Origin: Vibrio orientalis CIP 102891 = ATCC 33934
GTDB lineage: Bacteria; Pseudomonadota; Gammaproteobacteria; Enterobacterales; Vibrionaceae
DNA length: 64,000 nt
Direction: 5' to 3'
NCBI RefSeq assembly: GCF_000176235.1
Contig: NZ_ACZV01000005.1
Span: 2,170,001-2,234,000 of the forward strand
Shown: positions 9,451 through 18,331 of the stretch, piece by piece
Layout of the letters: the number at the start of each line of letters is the position of its first letter
Position numbering within the stretch: the stretch's first letter is position 1
Position numbers and translations under genes: made by a program
The notes under the pieces: generated by a model
Told to the model about the DNA's origin: nothing
The model's input: only the letters and a program-made list of their open reading frames with translations
Databases searched by the model: none

Positions 9451-9971
9451 TAGATACACTCCGAGTTTTGCGGAAAAACAAAGCCTTCACTATTGATGCA
9501 TACCCAAGAGCTGTTCGAGCCATCTAATGTAGAAATACGAATATCAATATTGCCACCCTCGACCGTCGCACTGGTCGGGTTGCCAAGCAAATCAAAGCTC
9601 ACCCGATTATTATTGGCAGTGATGATGAATTGGTAATTCTCACTCAGCACAACATCACTTCTTTGTTCAGCACGGTTGAGAGTTAACCGACACGCTTCTA
9701 CGGAACCTAAACAGTTGGTTGAAGTACCACTTATCGCTTGCGTAGCCAAGATGAAGTTTTGATTGGTATTCACACCATTATATTGCATGCGATTGACTTG
9801 AATTTGGCGTACCAATGCCATGGTTTGATCTTGCAGTGCATACAGCTCGTAGTCTTGGCGTCCTGAAAAGCGTGTCGCTGCAACTACTGACACAATAGCT
9901 AGTAACAGAATAACAACGACTAACTCAATAAGAGTAAAACCTTGAGATGAGGAGTTAGGCTTTGCTTCCAT
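9450..9971 (-). CDS. mshC: MSHA minor pilin MshC
   Basis: GspH/FimT-type minor pilin of 173 residues. A polar leader of 11 residues (MEAKPNSSSQG) precedes FTLIELVVVILLLAIVSVVA, a textbook prepilin cleavage site and N-terminal helix. Four cysteines occur in the globular domain. It is separated from mshA by a strong terminator and about 110 bp of AT-rich sequence, so it may start a second structural transcript (mshCDOPQ). Confidence 0.87.
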   Translation of the reverse strand: MEAKPNSSSQGFTLIELVVVILLLAIVSVVAATRFSGRQDYELYALQDQTMALVRQIQVNRMQYNGVNTNQNFILATQAISGTSTNCLGSVEACRLTLNRAEQRSDVVLSENYQFIITANNNRVSFDLLGNPTSATVEGGNIDIRISTLDGSNSSWVCINSEGFVFPQNSECI

Positions 9972-9998
9972 GAGGCACCTAAGTGATTATTTTTTCTA

Positions 9999-10025
9999 CT
10001 TATACAGTATAAAAGAGAACTGCAA
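9999..10025 (-). promoter_or_regulatory. Possible mshC promoter
   Basis: On the minus strand a TTGCAG hexamer (10025-10020) stands about 15 bases before TATAAG (10004-9999), or 17 before TAAGTA, in the AT-rich gap upstream of mshC. The -10 candidate overlaps a perfect 13-bp palindrome, TTATACAGTATAA (10000-10012). Spacing is imperfect, so support is weak. The terminator just upstream makes some local promoter plausible. Confidence 0.3.
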
Positions 10026-10081
10026 TTAAAGGGAATGTTTTGCGGTTATTTGAGAAGGAATAAAAAGAATTTAATTTAGGT

Positions 10082-10107
10082 AAATAAAAGGCCAGCGAAC
10101 GCTGGCC
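10082..10107 (-). terminator. Intrinsic terminator after mshA
   Basis: On the minus strand a perfect 8-bp GC-rich stem (GGCCAGCG / CGCTGGCC, 2-base loop) is followed directly by TTTTATTT, 11 bases past the mshA stop. It would end most mshBA transcripts and so keep the major pilin level above that of the downstream minor pilins. Confidence 0.88.
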
Positions 10108-10117
10108 TCAGTCAATC

Positions 10118-10663
10118 TTAACAACCGTTAGTTACAGCTTCTGAGAAAGCTTCTGTCGTTGCATTTGCCGCTTCAACATAAATAACGAAACAACCTGTTG
10201 TGTTGGCTGGCGTAGTTAAGTCGTATACAAAACCATTGTTAGCTTGTACTGGGTCTGTTCCTGCAAATGAGTATGCTACAGCATCTGGCACAACGCCTGT
10301 TTCCGTGACGTTAACTAGAACCCAATCGTTGCCAGGCAAACCTGCTACTGCGTCTTCAATACCACGATCCTGCGCACCAATAGCTGTTGCTGTAGGGTAA
10401 CCAAAGTTCGTAGCAACACCATTAGTAATAGGCGTAGTAGCGGCATCCGCCGTTTTAGGGTCTGTCTCTTCACCATCAATTGCGGAGCCACCATATACAA
10501 TGCCTAAAGCACCAGACATTGCACCGTTAAGACCCTGTAATGATGCTGCACGAGCATCTTGTTGTAGGTTCAAGAAACGTGGTGCTGCAGTGACTGCAAG
10601 AATACCCAAAATAACAATTACCACCACTAGTTCAATTAGGGTGAAACCGCCTTGTCTTTTCAT
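10118..10663 (-). CDS. mshA: MSHA major pilin MshA
   Basis: Major structural subunit of the MSHA type IV pilus. The leader MKRQGG is followed by FTLIELVVVIVILGILAVTA; cleavage before Phe and N-methylation by PilD-type peptidase are expected. The 181-residue product has two cysteines near the C-terminus (TTGCFVIYV and the final NGC), giving the D-region disulphide of type IV pilins. A strong SD-like AGAGAGAG lies just upstream of the start. Terminator-bounded expression right after mshB fits high abundance. The surface-exposed middle is Ala/Gly/Thr-rich, as is usual for variable MshA. Confidence 0.93.
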   Translation of the reverse strand: MKRQGGFTLIELVVVIVILGILAVTAAPRFLNLQQDARAASLQGLNGAMSGALGIVYGGSAIDGEETDPKTADAATTPITNGVATNFGYPTATAIGAQDRGIEDAVAGLPGNDWVLVNVTETGVVPDAVAYSFAGTDPVQANNGFVYDLTTPANTTGCFVIYVEAANATTEAFSEAVTNGC

Positions 10664-10697
10664 AGTTTAACTCTCTCTATGGATAATATTTGCAGCA

Positions 10698-11264
10698 CTA
10701 CTGCAATGTTACGGTCACACGACCAGTTTCAATCTCATACACAAACTGATGTTCACTATTGCCTTCTTGCTGCACATACGTACAGGTCGAGGCGCCATTA
10801 TCAGCTTGGGCAGAATATTTAATATTCGAGTCCGTTGCCGCATCTGCCACGGTACCAACTCGAGGTGGATTCTGTAGTAAGTTTTCCATTAAATCGATAC
10901 AAGCTTGATCATCGAGACTGGTTGGAAAACTGCTGTTATCTGTATTAAGACCGTATGGATAGCCATCACGGAAGTCACCGCCAGTTTGTTCTGAACTTGT
11001 GAGCCAGAAATCGATACCATCATAGTTAACGGTATTGCGCACGTCGGTATTAATCGTCAGTGACGGTCTTGCTTCTGCTTCCCATTGAGCACGAGCAGAC
11101 AGCACACCTGTCGCGTACCCACCAGCAACACCTTCAACACTGGCTTTTTTAGCCTCATCAGTGACATCTAAAAAGCGAGGTAATGCCGCTACAGCTAACA
11201 AGCCAACGACAACAATAACGACCACTAGCTCAACTAAAGAAAAACCAGATTGTTTGTTAAACAT
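10698..11264 (-). CDS. mshB: MSHA pilin MshB
   Basis: MshA-like minor pilin, first gene of the structural group. I chose ATG at 11264, giving leader MFNKQSG and mature start FSLVELVVVIVVVGLLAVAA (188 residues). A GTG at 11273 would add three residues (MII) and cannot be excluded. Two cysteines are far apart in the C-terminal half (DQACIDLM and ASTCTYVQ). It lies 34 bp upstream of mshA and is probably cotranscribed. Paralogy with MshA extends over the first 60 residues (APRFL/LPRFL, then VxGxxxGxxxGxL). Confidence 0.88.
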   Translation of the reverse strand: MFNKQSGFSLVELVVVIVVVGLLAVAALPRFLDVTDEAKKASVEGVAGGYATGVLSARAQWEAEARPSLTINTDVRNTVNYDGIDFWLTSSEQTGGDFRDGYPYGLNTDNSSFPTSLDDQACIDLMENLLQNPPRVGTVADAATDSNIKYSAQADNGASTCTYVQQEGNSEHQFVYEIETGRVTVTLQ

Positions 11265-11273
11265 AATAATCAC

Positions 11274-11343
11274 TACTCACTATTTGGTACACCGTATTAT
11301 ACGGAATTTATACATTTGCGCTACTATTCAACACGTCAAAAAA
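11274..11343 (-). promoter_or_regulatory. Probable structural-operon promoter (mshB)
   Basis: This 70-bp AT-rich gap between mshF and mshB contains a perfect -10 hexamer TATAAT on the minus strand (11301-11296), about 32 bases before the mshB start. No clear -35 at 17 bases is visible, although TTGACG lies further upstream. Work on V. cholerae placed a promoter for the structural genes before mshB, which agrees with this position. Confidence 0.45.
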
Positions 11344-11823
11344 TCAATTCGCCAAAAATCCGACTTTTGCGGAAAATTTATTATTAATCAAACCAATAGA
11401 AATAAATTGATTTTGATTATACAAGTAATTACAACGATAAGAAGAGCCAATAAACTCACTCTCAATTGCGACCGGAAAACTGCCTAGCACCTCTTTTTCC
11501 GGATAAAGAACATCCAACCAAAAAGCACAATCATTTTGCTGCCGCGCATTCACGGGTAAGACCCAACCAGACCCCGTATAAGTAATCAATTTGCCATCCA
11601 GTTTTAGGTTCTGTTTTTGCCCTGCCAGCAACCACTGCTGCTTGTAGTAACCCGCTTGCTCAATCACGCGTTTACTCGCCACTAAAAACGCGGTGTCACT
11701 TGCCTCTCGCTCAACATCTTTCCATGCAAGCAAAAAACTCATCACCAAAATAATGATAACTAGCAACCAAATGACCAAACGTGAACGCTCAAGATTGGTG
11801 ATTAAGCTAGCCTTTGATGGCAT
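11344..11823 (-). CDS. mshF: MSHA biogenesis protein MshF
   Basis: Small bitopic membrane protein of the MSHA locus. I start it at ATG 11823 (MPSKASLITNLERSR), which overlaps the end of mshG by 17 bp and gives 159 residues; an upstream in-frame start at 11856 lies deeper in mshG. One hydrophobic helix (LVIWLLVIIILVMSFLLAW, about residues 16-34) is followed by a soluble domain that may face the periplasm. The molecular role is not known. The call is by locus position and architecture. Confidence 0.82.
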   Translation of the reverse strand: MPSKASLITNLERSRLVIWLLVIIILVMSFLLAWKDVEREASDTAFLVASKRVIEQAGYYKQQWLLAGQKQNLKLDGKLITYTGSGWVLPVNARQQNDCAFWLDVLYPEKEVLGSFPVAIESEFIGSSYRCNYLYNQNQFISIGLINNKFSAKVGFLAN

Positions 11824-13027
11824 CGAGCATTCCCCACATAGGTAAAAAGATACCAAGTGCCAAAATCAATACCATGCCCGCAACAATTACCAGTAGAATT
11901 GGCTCAATTCTCGCCGTCAGTGTTTTCAGATCATAATCGACTTCACGATCATAAAAATCAGCCACTTCTAATAGCAACTCATCAATGCGCCCCGTCTCTT
12001 CACCCACCGATATCATCTGAATAACCAACGGAGTGAAAACGCCACTATTAATTGCGGTTGATGATATGGTGCCGCCAGCCTCAATTGAGGATTTCATCTC
12101 AAGTAATCTGTTTTCTAAAAATTTGTTGCCTAGCGCCTCTGCTGACAACGCTAATGACTGGTTCAATGGCACGCCAGCCTTTAGCATCAAAGCGAAAGTT
12201 CGTGAAAAACGTGACAGTTGGGCTCGATTAATCAACTCACCAACAACGGGCATGCGTAAACGGAATTTGTCCCACTTTTCACGTCCATTAGCAGTATTGA
12301 GCCAAGCTTTAAACGCAAAGCTCATTGCTACCATCGCAACCACCATCATCATCCAGTAATTGACGAAAAATTCTGAGGTCGCTATCAATATTCTAGTCGG
12401 TAGTGGCAAATCCACACCGAAGCGCGCAAACATGCTCGAAAACTGCGGGATGACTTTAACGTTAAGCACAAACATCGCCACCATAATAAAGCTGATAACG
12501 AAGGTGGGGTAACGCATCGCGGTCTTTATTCGCTTTCGTGTCTCTACCTCTTGTTCATAATAGTTTGCTAGTTGCAGTAGCGCTTCATCAAGTCGACCTG
12601 TGTTTTCCCCAACATGAATCATCGACACAAATAGCGGGCTAAACACTTTAGGAAACATCTGCATTGAACTTGATAGACTTCTACCGTTTGTCAGCTCTTG
12701 TGTCACATCTTCAAGTGCTTCTTGCAACTGCTTATTGGAGCTATTTTGACTCAACCCTTTCATCGAGCGCAGCAACGGAACTCCCGCTTTGGTTAAGCTG
12801 TATAGCTGACGACAAAAGATCACCAACACTTCAAGCGGAACCGCGGGAGTGAGTAGCGCTTTAAAATCAATACTCAGTGCACTCTTTCCACCACCAGATT
12901 TAATACTGATAGGGATAATGCCTTTATTCATCAGTTGCTCAACAACCGCATCTTGTGTCGGCGCTTCGATACGACCTGACACTGAAGAACCGTCACTATT
13001 TCGCCCTTGATAATGAAAACTTGGCAT
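11807..13027 (-). CDS. mshG: MSHA inner-membrane platform protein MshG
   Basis: GspF/PilC-family polytopic platform protein that couples the extension ATPase to pilin assembly. The 406-residue product has two repeated T2SSF domains (about 70-190 and 272-395). Each carries the GVPL(L/N) and GExTGRxDE motifs (GENTGRLDEALLQL; GEETGRIDELLLEV). There are three main membrane segments. It starts 9 bp after mshE. It is full length. Confidence 0.95.
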   Translation of the reverse strand: MPSFHYQGRNSDGSSVSGRIEAPTQDAVVEQLMNKGIIPISIKSGGGKSALSIDFKALLTPAVPLEVLVIFCRQLYSLTKAGVPLLRSMKGLSQNSSNKQLQEALEDVTQELTNGRSLSSSMQMFPKVFSPLFVSMIHVGENTGRLDEALLQLANYYEQEVETRKRIKTAMRYPTFVISFIMVAMFVLNVKVIPQFSSMFARFGVDLPLPTRILIATSEFFVNYWMMMVVAMVAMSFAFKAWLNTANGREKWDKFRLRMPVVGELINRAQLSRFSRTFALMLKAGVPLNQSLALSAEALGNKFLENRLLEMKSSIEAGGTISSTAINSGVFTPLVIQMISVGEETGRIDELLLEVADFYDREVDYDLKTLTARIEPILLVIVAGMVLILALGIFLPMWGMLDAIKG

Positions 13028-13036
13028 AAACTAGGC

Positions 13037-14761
13037 CTACATATAGATTGCTTGTTCAAAGCCAGATGAGTTTCCCTCACCCAAGCTCATCACTTCACTG
13101 AAACTCACAACACCATCAAGAGCAAGCTCCATTGCCGAAGCAAGCAGAGGTTTGTAGTTTTCAGACTGACGGGCTACACGAGAAAAGCCGACTGCATCGT
13201 TTGCTCTAAGCATATCCATCATATCCTGCTCTAATTCCAACAACTCAAACACACCAATTCGTCCGCGATACCCCGTCAAGTTACAGTTTTGACAGCCCCG
13301 CCCTTTAACAAATTGGCGACCGACTTGATTCGGGAAACGCTGGGCAAGCCACTGTTTACGAGCATCATCAAGGTGCTCTTCCGTCTTACAATCAGGACAT
13401 ACTTTGCGTACTAAGCGCTGCGCGACAACAGCTCGTACCGCACTGGCAACCAAATAACCGGGCGCGCCCATATCCATCATCCGCAGTGCACTATCTACCG
13501 CATCATTGGTATGCAAAGTACTTAACACTAAGTGACCGGTTAACGCAGCCCTCAAACCAATTTCAACCGTTTCTTGATCACGCATCTCCCCGACTAAGAT
13601 GATGTCTGGATCTTGACGAAGGAAAGTTCTTAGTACGGTTGAGAAATCTAGGTCAATTTTTGGATTCACTTGCACCTGGCAAACACGAGGTAAGCGATAT
13701 TCTACCGGGTCTTCCGCGGTAATGATCTTTTTCCCCGGCTGATTAAGCTCACTTAGCGCCCCGTACAAAGTGGTGGTTTTGCCTGAACCTGTAGGGCCTG
13801 TAACCAGAATCATGCCATGCGGACGTCGAAGCTGACGACGCAAGCGTTCGAGCAGGTGACTAGGAATACCGGACTGCTCCAGTTTTCGCACACCCGATGA
13901 CTGATTGAGCAAACGCATAACCACCGACTCACCGTGCTGTACTGGTAGCGTCGACATACGAATATCAACCGATTGCCCTTTGGCGCGGATGTTAAAACGG
14001 CCATCTTGTGGTAAGCGTTTCTCCGAGATATCTAGGTTTGCCATTAACTTGAGACGTAACACCAGTGCCGAGGCGATATTAACCTCATTAAGCAAGGTTT
14101 CGTGCAGCACGCCATCAATACGTTGGCGTAAGCGTAATACATTAGCATCAGGCTCGATGTGAATATCCGAAGCACCAACTTGAATCGCATCTTCAAACAA
14201 AGAGTTGATTAGTTTTACAACGGTCACTTCTTCACTGTCATCGCCTTCGATATTAAAATCAAAAGCCTCAGTAACTTGGTGCTCTGCTTGCAATTGCTCA
14301 GCAAACGACGCAATTTCTTTGGTACGTCGGTAGTAACGGTCAAAGCCGTCAACCAATTGCTTCTCTGGTGCAATCACAAACTCGATGGCATATTGACCTA
14401 ACTGCCCCAAAAGTGCTTCTTGAGCAAACAGATCTGCTGGATCACTCATCGCTACACGCAAGGTATCCATCTGGCGACCAATCACCAGTGCACGTAAACG
14501 ACGTGCATGCACTTCTGGCAGAAGTTGAACCGCTTCGACATCGACATCTGCACGGCTTAAATCAATCAGGGGAATATCAAGCTGCTGAGACAAAAACGTC
14601 AGCATTTGATGTTCAGAGAGAAAACCTAACTCGATCAGCGCCGCACCCAACTTTCGTCCGGTTGTTTTCTGCGAATTTAGCGCTTGTTCAACTTGGTGCT
14701 CAGTAATGATGCCTTCTTCGACTAATAGGTCACCAAGTCGCTTTCTAAGTTTAATTTTCAC
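13037..14761 (-). CDS. mshE: MSHA extension ATPase MshE, c-di-GMP binding
   Basis: Hexameric GspE/PilB-type ATPase that drives MSHA pilus extension. The N-terminal MshEN domain has two tandem motifs of the RLGxxLxxxG(I/L) type, which bind cyclic di-GMP in V. cholerae MshE. They are RLGDLLVEEGIITEHQVEQA (from residue 8) and KLGAALIELGFLSEHQ (from residue 37). Walker A is GPTGSGKTT at about 322-330; the Asp box and Walker B (DPDIILVGEMRD) follow near 385. A four-cysteine zinc motif (CPDC...CQNC) lies near 455-485. The start overlaps the mshN end by 11 bp. Confidence 0.97.
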   Translation of the reverse strand: MKIKLRKRLGDLLVEEGIITEHQVEQALNSQKTTGRKLGAALIELGFLSEHQMLTFLSQQLDIPLIDLSRADVDVEAVQLLPEVHARRLRALVIGRQMDTLRVAMSDPADLFAQEALLGQLGQYAIEFVIAPEKQLVDGFDRYYRRTKEIASFAEQLQAEHQVTEAFDFNIEGDDSEEVTVVKLINSLFEDAIQVGASDIHIEPDANVLRLRQRIDGVLHETLLNEVNIASALVLRLKLMANLDISEKRLPQDGRFNIRAKGQSVDIRMSTLPVQHGESVVMRLLNQSSGVRKLEQSGIPSHLLERLRRQLRRPHGMILVTGPTGSGKTTTLYGALSELNQPGKKIITAEDPVEYRLPRVCQVQVNPKIDLDFSTVLRTFLRQDPDIILVGEMRDQETVEIGLRAALTGHLVLSTLHTNDAVDSALRMMDMGAPGYLVASAVRAVVAQRLVRKVCPDCKTEEHLDDARKQWLAQRFPNQVGRQFVKGRGCQNCNLTGYRGRIGVFELLELEQDMMDMLRANDAVGFSRVARQSENYKPLLASAMELALDGVVSFSEVMSLGEGNSSGFEQAIYM

Positions 14762-15809
14762 TCGGTTGTTCCTCTAAACGGCCAATCAAAGTTAATCGAT
14801 CACGAATAAATTGCTGAGTTTGACTCGATAAACCAAGCTTGGTAATCGCTTGCTGATAAGAGGCCTTAGCTAAATCAAGATCAAATGCGCGCTCTTGTTG
14901 GATACCTAACCCTAACCACCAACGACCACTTTCTGGCTCTCTCTCGACCAACTTTTGGTAACTTTGTAGTGCTAAATCATCCTGCTTTGCTTTCTGAGCT
15001 AACACCGCACGCAGCGACAGGTATTCTACCGAAGCAGACTCTGGCAATGTGCTTAGTACGGTCAATGCGGCTTCACCTTGCTTTTCCTTCATCAGCATCT
15101 TGGCTAACGAGAGTCTAAGCTCGGCATTACTTGGTTCTAGAGCGATGCCTTTTTGCAAGATTTCAGCGGCTTTGCGAACCTCACCTTTACCGTAATAGAG
15201 TGCCGATAGACGCCTACGCACTTCATCATTGGATGGCGTGTAACGAAGAGCCTCATGATAATTTTGCAAAGCCTCAGCCAAATTATTGCTGTCTAAGGAT
15301 TTCTTTGCTCGCTCTTGTGCCTTTTTAGAGAGTTGTTGTGGCGTAAGCTCTACCTGCTCGATAACCACTTCACCATTTTTCACCAACGGCGCTGGTTTTG
15401 CTTTATCGGCACTATTAACTTGAGCAAGCAATATTGGTTGTGGTTTAGTGACTGCTCGCGGCGTTTCAGCTTTTTGACCAACAGCCTTAGACCCAGTGTT
15501 CGCTAACTCTTCACGAACTGGCGCTGAGTGATAAATCAGCTGTTGTTCGGTATTTACTTTACTTGTCGGAGAGACCATCGCACTGTGGCTTGATCCTGAT
15601 TCAGGAATGGAAAGCGCTTGTGGGTGTACAACAACCTCTTGCTGAGAAACCGCCCAACCTCCAACAGCTAGACTTAAACCAAAACTTCCTACCACCCAAG
15701 GTAGAATGGCTCTCTGCTTAACTGGCTTTACTTCAGCCTTTGATATGCCTTCAGAGCAAACGGATTTTTTATTGGCCAATTCTGATAGTGCATTATTCAT
15801 CGCACTCAT
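14751..15809 (-). CDS. mshN: MSHA biogenesis protein MshN (TPR)
   Basis: Bitopic protein with a short cytoplasmic N-terminus, one membrane helix (ILPWVVGSFGLSLAVGGWAV, about residues 35-54), a Pro/Ala/Lys-rich linker and tetratricopeptide repeats from about residue 155 to the C-terminus (for example NNLAEALQNYHEALRYTPSN). Start ATG 15809 has a good Shine-Dalgarno (GGAG, 7 bases away); an ATG three codons later is possible. It is likely an assembly scaffold between MshM and MshE. Exact biochemistry is unknown. Confidence 0.88.
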   Translation of the reverse strand: MSAMNNALSELANKKSVCSEGISKAEVKPVKQRAILPWVVGSFGLSLAVGGWAVSQQEVVVHPQALSIPESGSSHSAMVSPTSKVNTEQQLIYHSAPVREELANTGSKAVGQKAETPRAVTKPQPILLAQVNSADKAKPAPLVKNGEVVIEQVELTPQQLSKKAQERAKKSLDSNNLAEALQNYHEALRYTPSNDEVRRRLSALYYGKGEVRKAAEILQKGIALEPSNAELRLSLAKMLMKEKQGEAALTVLSTLPESASVEYLSLRAVLAQKAKQDDLALQSYQKLVEREPESGRWWLGLGIQQERAFDLDLAKASYQQAITKLGLSSQTQQFIRDRLTLIGRLEEQPSEN

Positions 15810-15812
15810 GGT

Positions 15813-16652
15813 TTAACTCCAGCCCCACAATCGCGGGCTTTTAAATTTAGGTTTACAACTATCGTAAGTGTCATGGACAGCGTGGAATAAGCAAGCATTG
15901 GTGACACTTTTCGATTTTTTGCTAAAGGCTAACACTAGAGCTTTATGACAAATCTGATTGATCAACCTTGGATAGCCCTTACTGGCTCGCCATATCGCTT
16001 TCTTCTGGCTGAGCGACAACAAAGAGACCTCTCCGCCTGATTTTGACAATCGGTTATCGATATAAGCGACAGCTTCATCTAACGTCAGTCCTCTTAACTG
16101 AGCACTAAAAGTAATTCTCTGCCGTAATTGTCGCAGATGATGCTGCGACAAACGCTCATCAAGCTCAGGTTGACCAAATAAGACAATTTGCAGTAGTTTG
16201 TCTTGCTCGGTTTCCAAGTTACCAAACAACCTAAGTACTTCTAACGCGTCATCACTTAACGCCTGCGCCTCATCAACAAGCACGACCACTTGCAAGCCGT
16301 CTCGTGCCAACTCAATTAACCGGCGTTGAATATCATCAACAATCGATGTCACATCTATCGACTCAATACCCAGCTCTTTTGCTACCGCAACTCTTAAGCG
16401 GTCCCCATCAAGGGCTGGATTAGGTAAAAAAACCAGCTGTACGTGCGGCTTAAAGTGCTTAGCCATCACACGACAAACCATGGTTTTACCCGTTCCTACC
16501 TCTCCCGTCACTTTGATCAAACCCTCACCCATTTCAAGTGCGGCATTGACGGTCTGAATCGCTTCATAGTGCGGCGCCAATCCTAGAAACAGCTCCGTAT
16601 CAGGAGTCAGATGAAAAGGCTGCGATTCAAAACCAAAGTGTTCGAGGTACAT
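15813..16652 (-). CDS. mshM: MSHA ATPase MshM (ExeA-like AAA)
   Basis: ExeA/GspA-type AAA ATPase, thought to help position the secretin in the cell wall. The N-terminus (MYLEHFGFESQPFHLTPDTE) is diagnostic of the family. Walker A is GEVGTGKT (about residues 50-57), Walker B is VVLVDEAQALS (near 122), and a sensor region QLRQRITFSAQLRGL follows. At 279 residues it lacks the C-terminal peptidoglycan-binding domain of ExeA. It begins 5 bp after the mshL stop. Confidence 0.92.
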   Translation of the reverse strand: MYLEHFGFESQPFHLTPDTELFLGLAPHYEAIQTVNAALEMGEGLIKVTGEVGTGKTMVCRVMAKHFKPHVQLVFLPNPALDGDRLRVAVAKELGIESIDVTSIVDDIQRRLIELARDGLQVVVLVDEAQALSDDALEVLRLFGNLETEQDKLLQIVLFGQPELDERLSQHHLRQLRQRITFSAQLRGLTLDEAVAYIDNRLSKSGGEVSLLSLSQKKAIWRASKGYPRLINQICHKALVLAFSKKSKSVTNACLFHAVHDTYDSCKPKFKSPRLWGWS

Positions 16653-16657
16653 TTCAA

Positions 16658-18316
16658 TTACTGCTCGTCAGGAAACCACTCTTGTAACAGATCACGTGAA
16701 CGCTCTAACTCTTTTTGCCACGTATTCACACCAACAACGGAAGGCTTAAGTAAAATCACGAGCTCCGTTTTCTGCGTCAACTTTGTCGTATTACGGAACA
16801 AATGACCTAAAGCGGGTATATCGCCTAAGAATGGAACCTTTGAAACCTGATCGATGGTGTTGGACTTCATCAAGCCACCAATCACAACCACATCACCATC
16901 TTGGGCGCGAATCACAGAGTCCGATTCACGAATCGAACTGCGCGCTAATGGCAAGGTAATACTGGTGTTACCGTAGCCAATCTCTTTCACTTGCTCATCA
17001 ACATCAATCACCGCTGGGTGCACATGCAATAGCACATTACCTTGGTCATCGATTTGCGGTGTAACATCAAGAGAAATACCTGAGAAGAAAGGGGTCAGTT
17101 CGACTTCTGGTGAAGGCTCTGAGTTATCACCACTACCCACGACACTAGAAAGATCGGTCACGTAGTACTCATCAGTACCCACTTTAATCACCGCTTTCTG
17201 GTTATTTGATGCTGTCACTCGAGGGCTAGATAGAACATTTAAGTCGCCCTGAGTTGCCATAAAGCTCAGTACCGCCTCAAAGCTACCGCTTGAAATAACT
17301 AGGTTAGACTGACCACCGAGTAAAGTTCCAATCGCATCTAAACCAGGTAGAGCGGCTGGAATGATACTGCCGCTAGCATCTTTAACGATCGAACCCTGAC
17401 CGATAGTGTAGTTGGTGCCGTTTGAGCTGAAGGCTTTCGACCAATTAATACCTTGCTGATAACCATCACTCAGTGTGACTTCGAGAATTTTAGCCTCAAG
17501 AATAACTTGGCGATGCATACGCTGCTGGGAAATACCTAAGAAGCTACGAACCTCACGAATTTCATCTGGGTACGCTCTAATAGTAATGACACTCGCTTGA
17601 GGCGTTACAACAACACTTTGCCCATTTCCAGAGCCAATCAGCTGTGATACCGCGACTTCTAGCTGAGGCCAGAAATCACTTTCATTAGTGGTTTCAATTT
17701 CAGTGCCGCCCTTCGCTGTACTGGTTGAGCTCGAAGAAGAACTTGACGACGAACTCGAAGAGTTGGAAGAAGATGAGTCCGATGAACCTGTGTCTGTATT
17801 GGTAATGGTGCCTGTTGAAATAGAAGTTAAAGAGCGTCCGACACGCTTAAATTGGAGGTAATCAACAGGGATGGTCACCGTACGCAGGCCAGCAGGGTAG
17901 ACTTGGATAACATTACCCGTTTTCACAATGTCATAGCCGTACATATCCTGAACGACCGATAGCACCTCATCTAATGAAACATCCGTTAGATTGACCGTAA
18001 TCATGCCACTGACTTGGGGGTGAATCGCAGCACTAAACTGGGTACCTTTAACTAAGCTGGCAAAAAACGCCTTAGCTTCGACTTGATTAGCCTTAATTCT
18101 GAAGCGCTTGATTGTTTGTGTTGTAACGAGCTCTTCACCATTCAATTCTGGCATAAGGTCAGCCTCTACCGATGGCGGCAGTGTTTCAAGGCTACGGCTG
18201 TTGTTTTCATTGATCGCTTGATTCAATGCACTTTTCGCTTCAACTGGGTCTCGGTGCCCCATTGAGCAACCAGCTAATAGTGATGTAATGGTTATTGCTA
18301 TAGCGAGTTTACGCAT
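16658..18316 (-). CDS. mshL: MSHA outer-membrane secretin MshL
   Basis: Secretin forming the outer-membrane channel for the MSHA pilus. The product is a lipoprotein with lipobox LLAGC (Cys16), then an STN/N0 domain (about 85-150), an N1-type domain and the conserved secretin core at the C-terminus (motifs VPFLGDIPALGHLF and TELVILLKPSVV). A run of about 25 residues made mostly of Ser (about residues 180-205) forms a linker after the N0 region. Length is 552 residues. It follows mshK by 15 bp. Confidence 0.95.
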   Translation of the reverse strand: MRKLAIAITITSLLAGCSMGHRDPVEAKSALNQAINENNSRSLETLPPSVEADLMPELNGEELVTTQTIKRFRIKANQVEAKAFFASLVKGTQFSAAIHPQVSGMITVNLTDVSLDEVLSVVQDMYGYDIVKTGNVIQVYPAGLRTVTIPVDYLQFKRVGRSLTSISTGTITNTDTGSSDSSSSNSSSSSSSSSSSSTSTAKGGTEIETTNESDFWPQLEVAVSQLIGSGNGQSVVVTPQASVITIRAYPDEIREVRSFLGISQQRMHRQVILEAKILEVTLSDGYQQGINWSKAFSSNGTNYTIGQGSIVKDASGSIIPAALPGLDAIGTLLGGQSNLVISSGSFEAVLSFMATQGDLNVLSSPRVTASNNQKAVIKVGTDEYYVTDLSSVVGSGDNSEPSPEVELTPFFSGISLDVTPQIDDQGNVLLHVHPAVIDVDEQVKEIGYGNTSITLPLARSSIRESDSVIRAQDGDVVVIGGLMKSNTIDQVSKVPFLGDIPALGHLFRNTTKLTQKTELVILLKPSVVGVNTWQKELERSRDLLQEWFPDEQ

Positions 18317-18331
18317 ATATTTCTACTGACC

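Noticed and set aside
10000..10012. LexA operator before mshC
   Set aside because: TTATACAGTATAA contains one CAGTA-like half, but no second CTGT/ACAG at the right spacing.
11824..11856. N-terminal extension of MshF
   Set aside because: It lies wholly within mshG in another frame. The ATG at 11823 gives a normal start next to the membrane helix.
15813..16652. Transposition ATPase (TnsC-like)
   Set aside because: MshM is an AAA ATPase of similar type, but its N-terminus and msh position identify it as ExeA-like.
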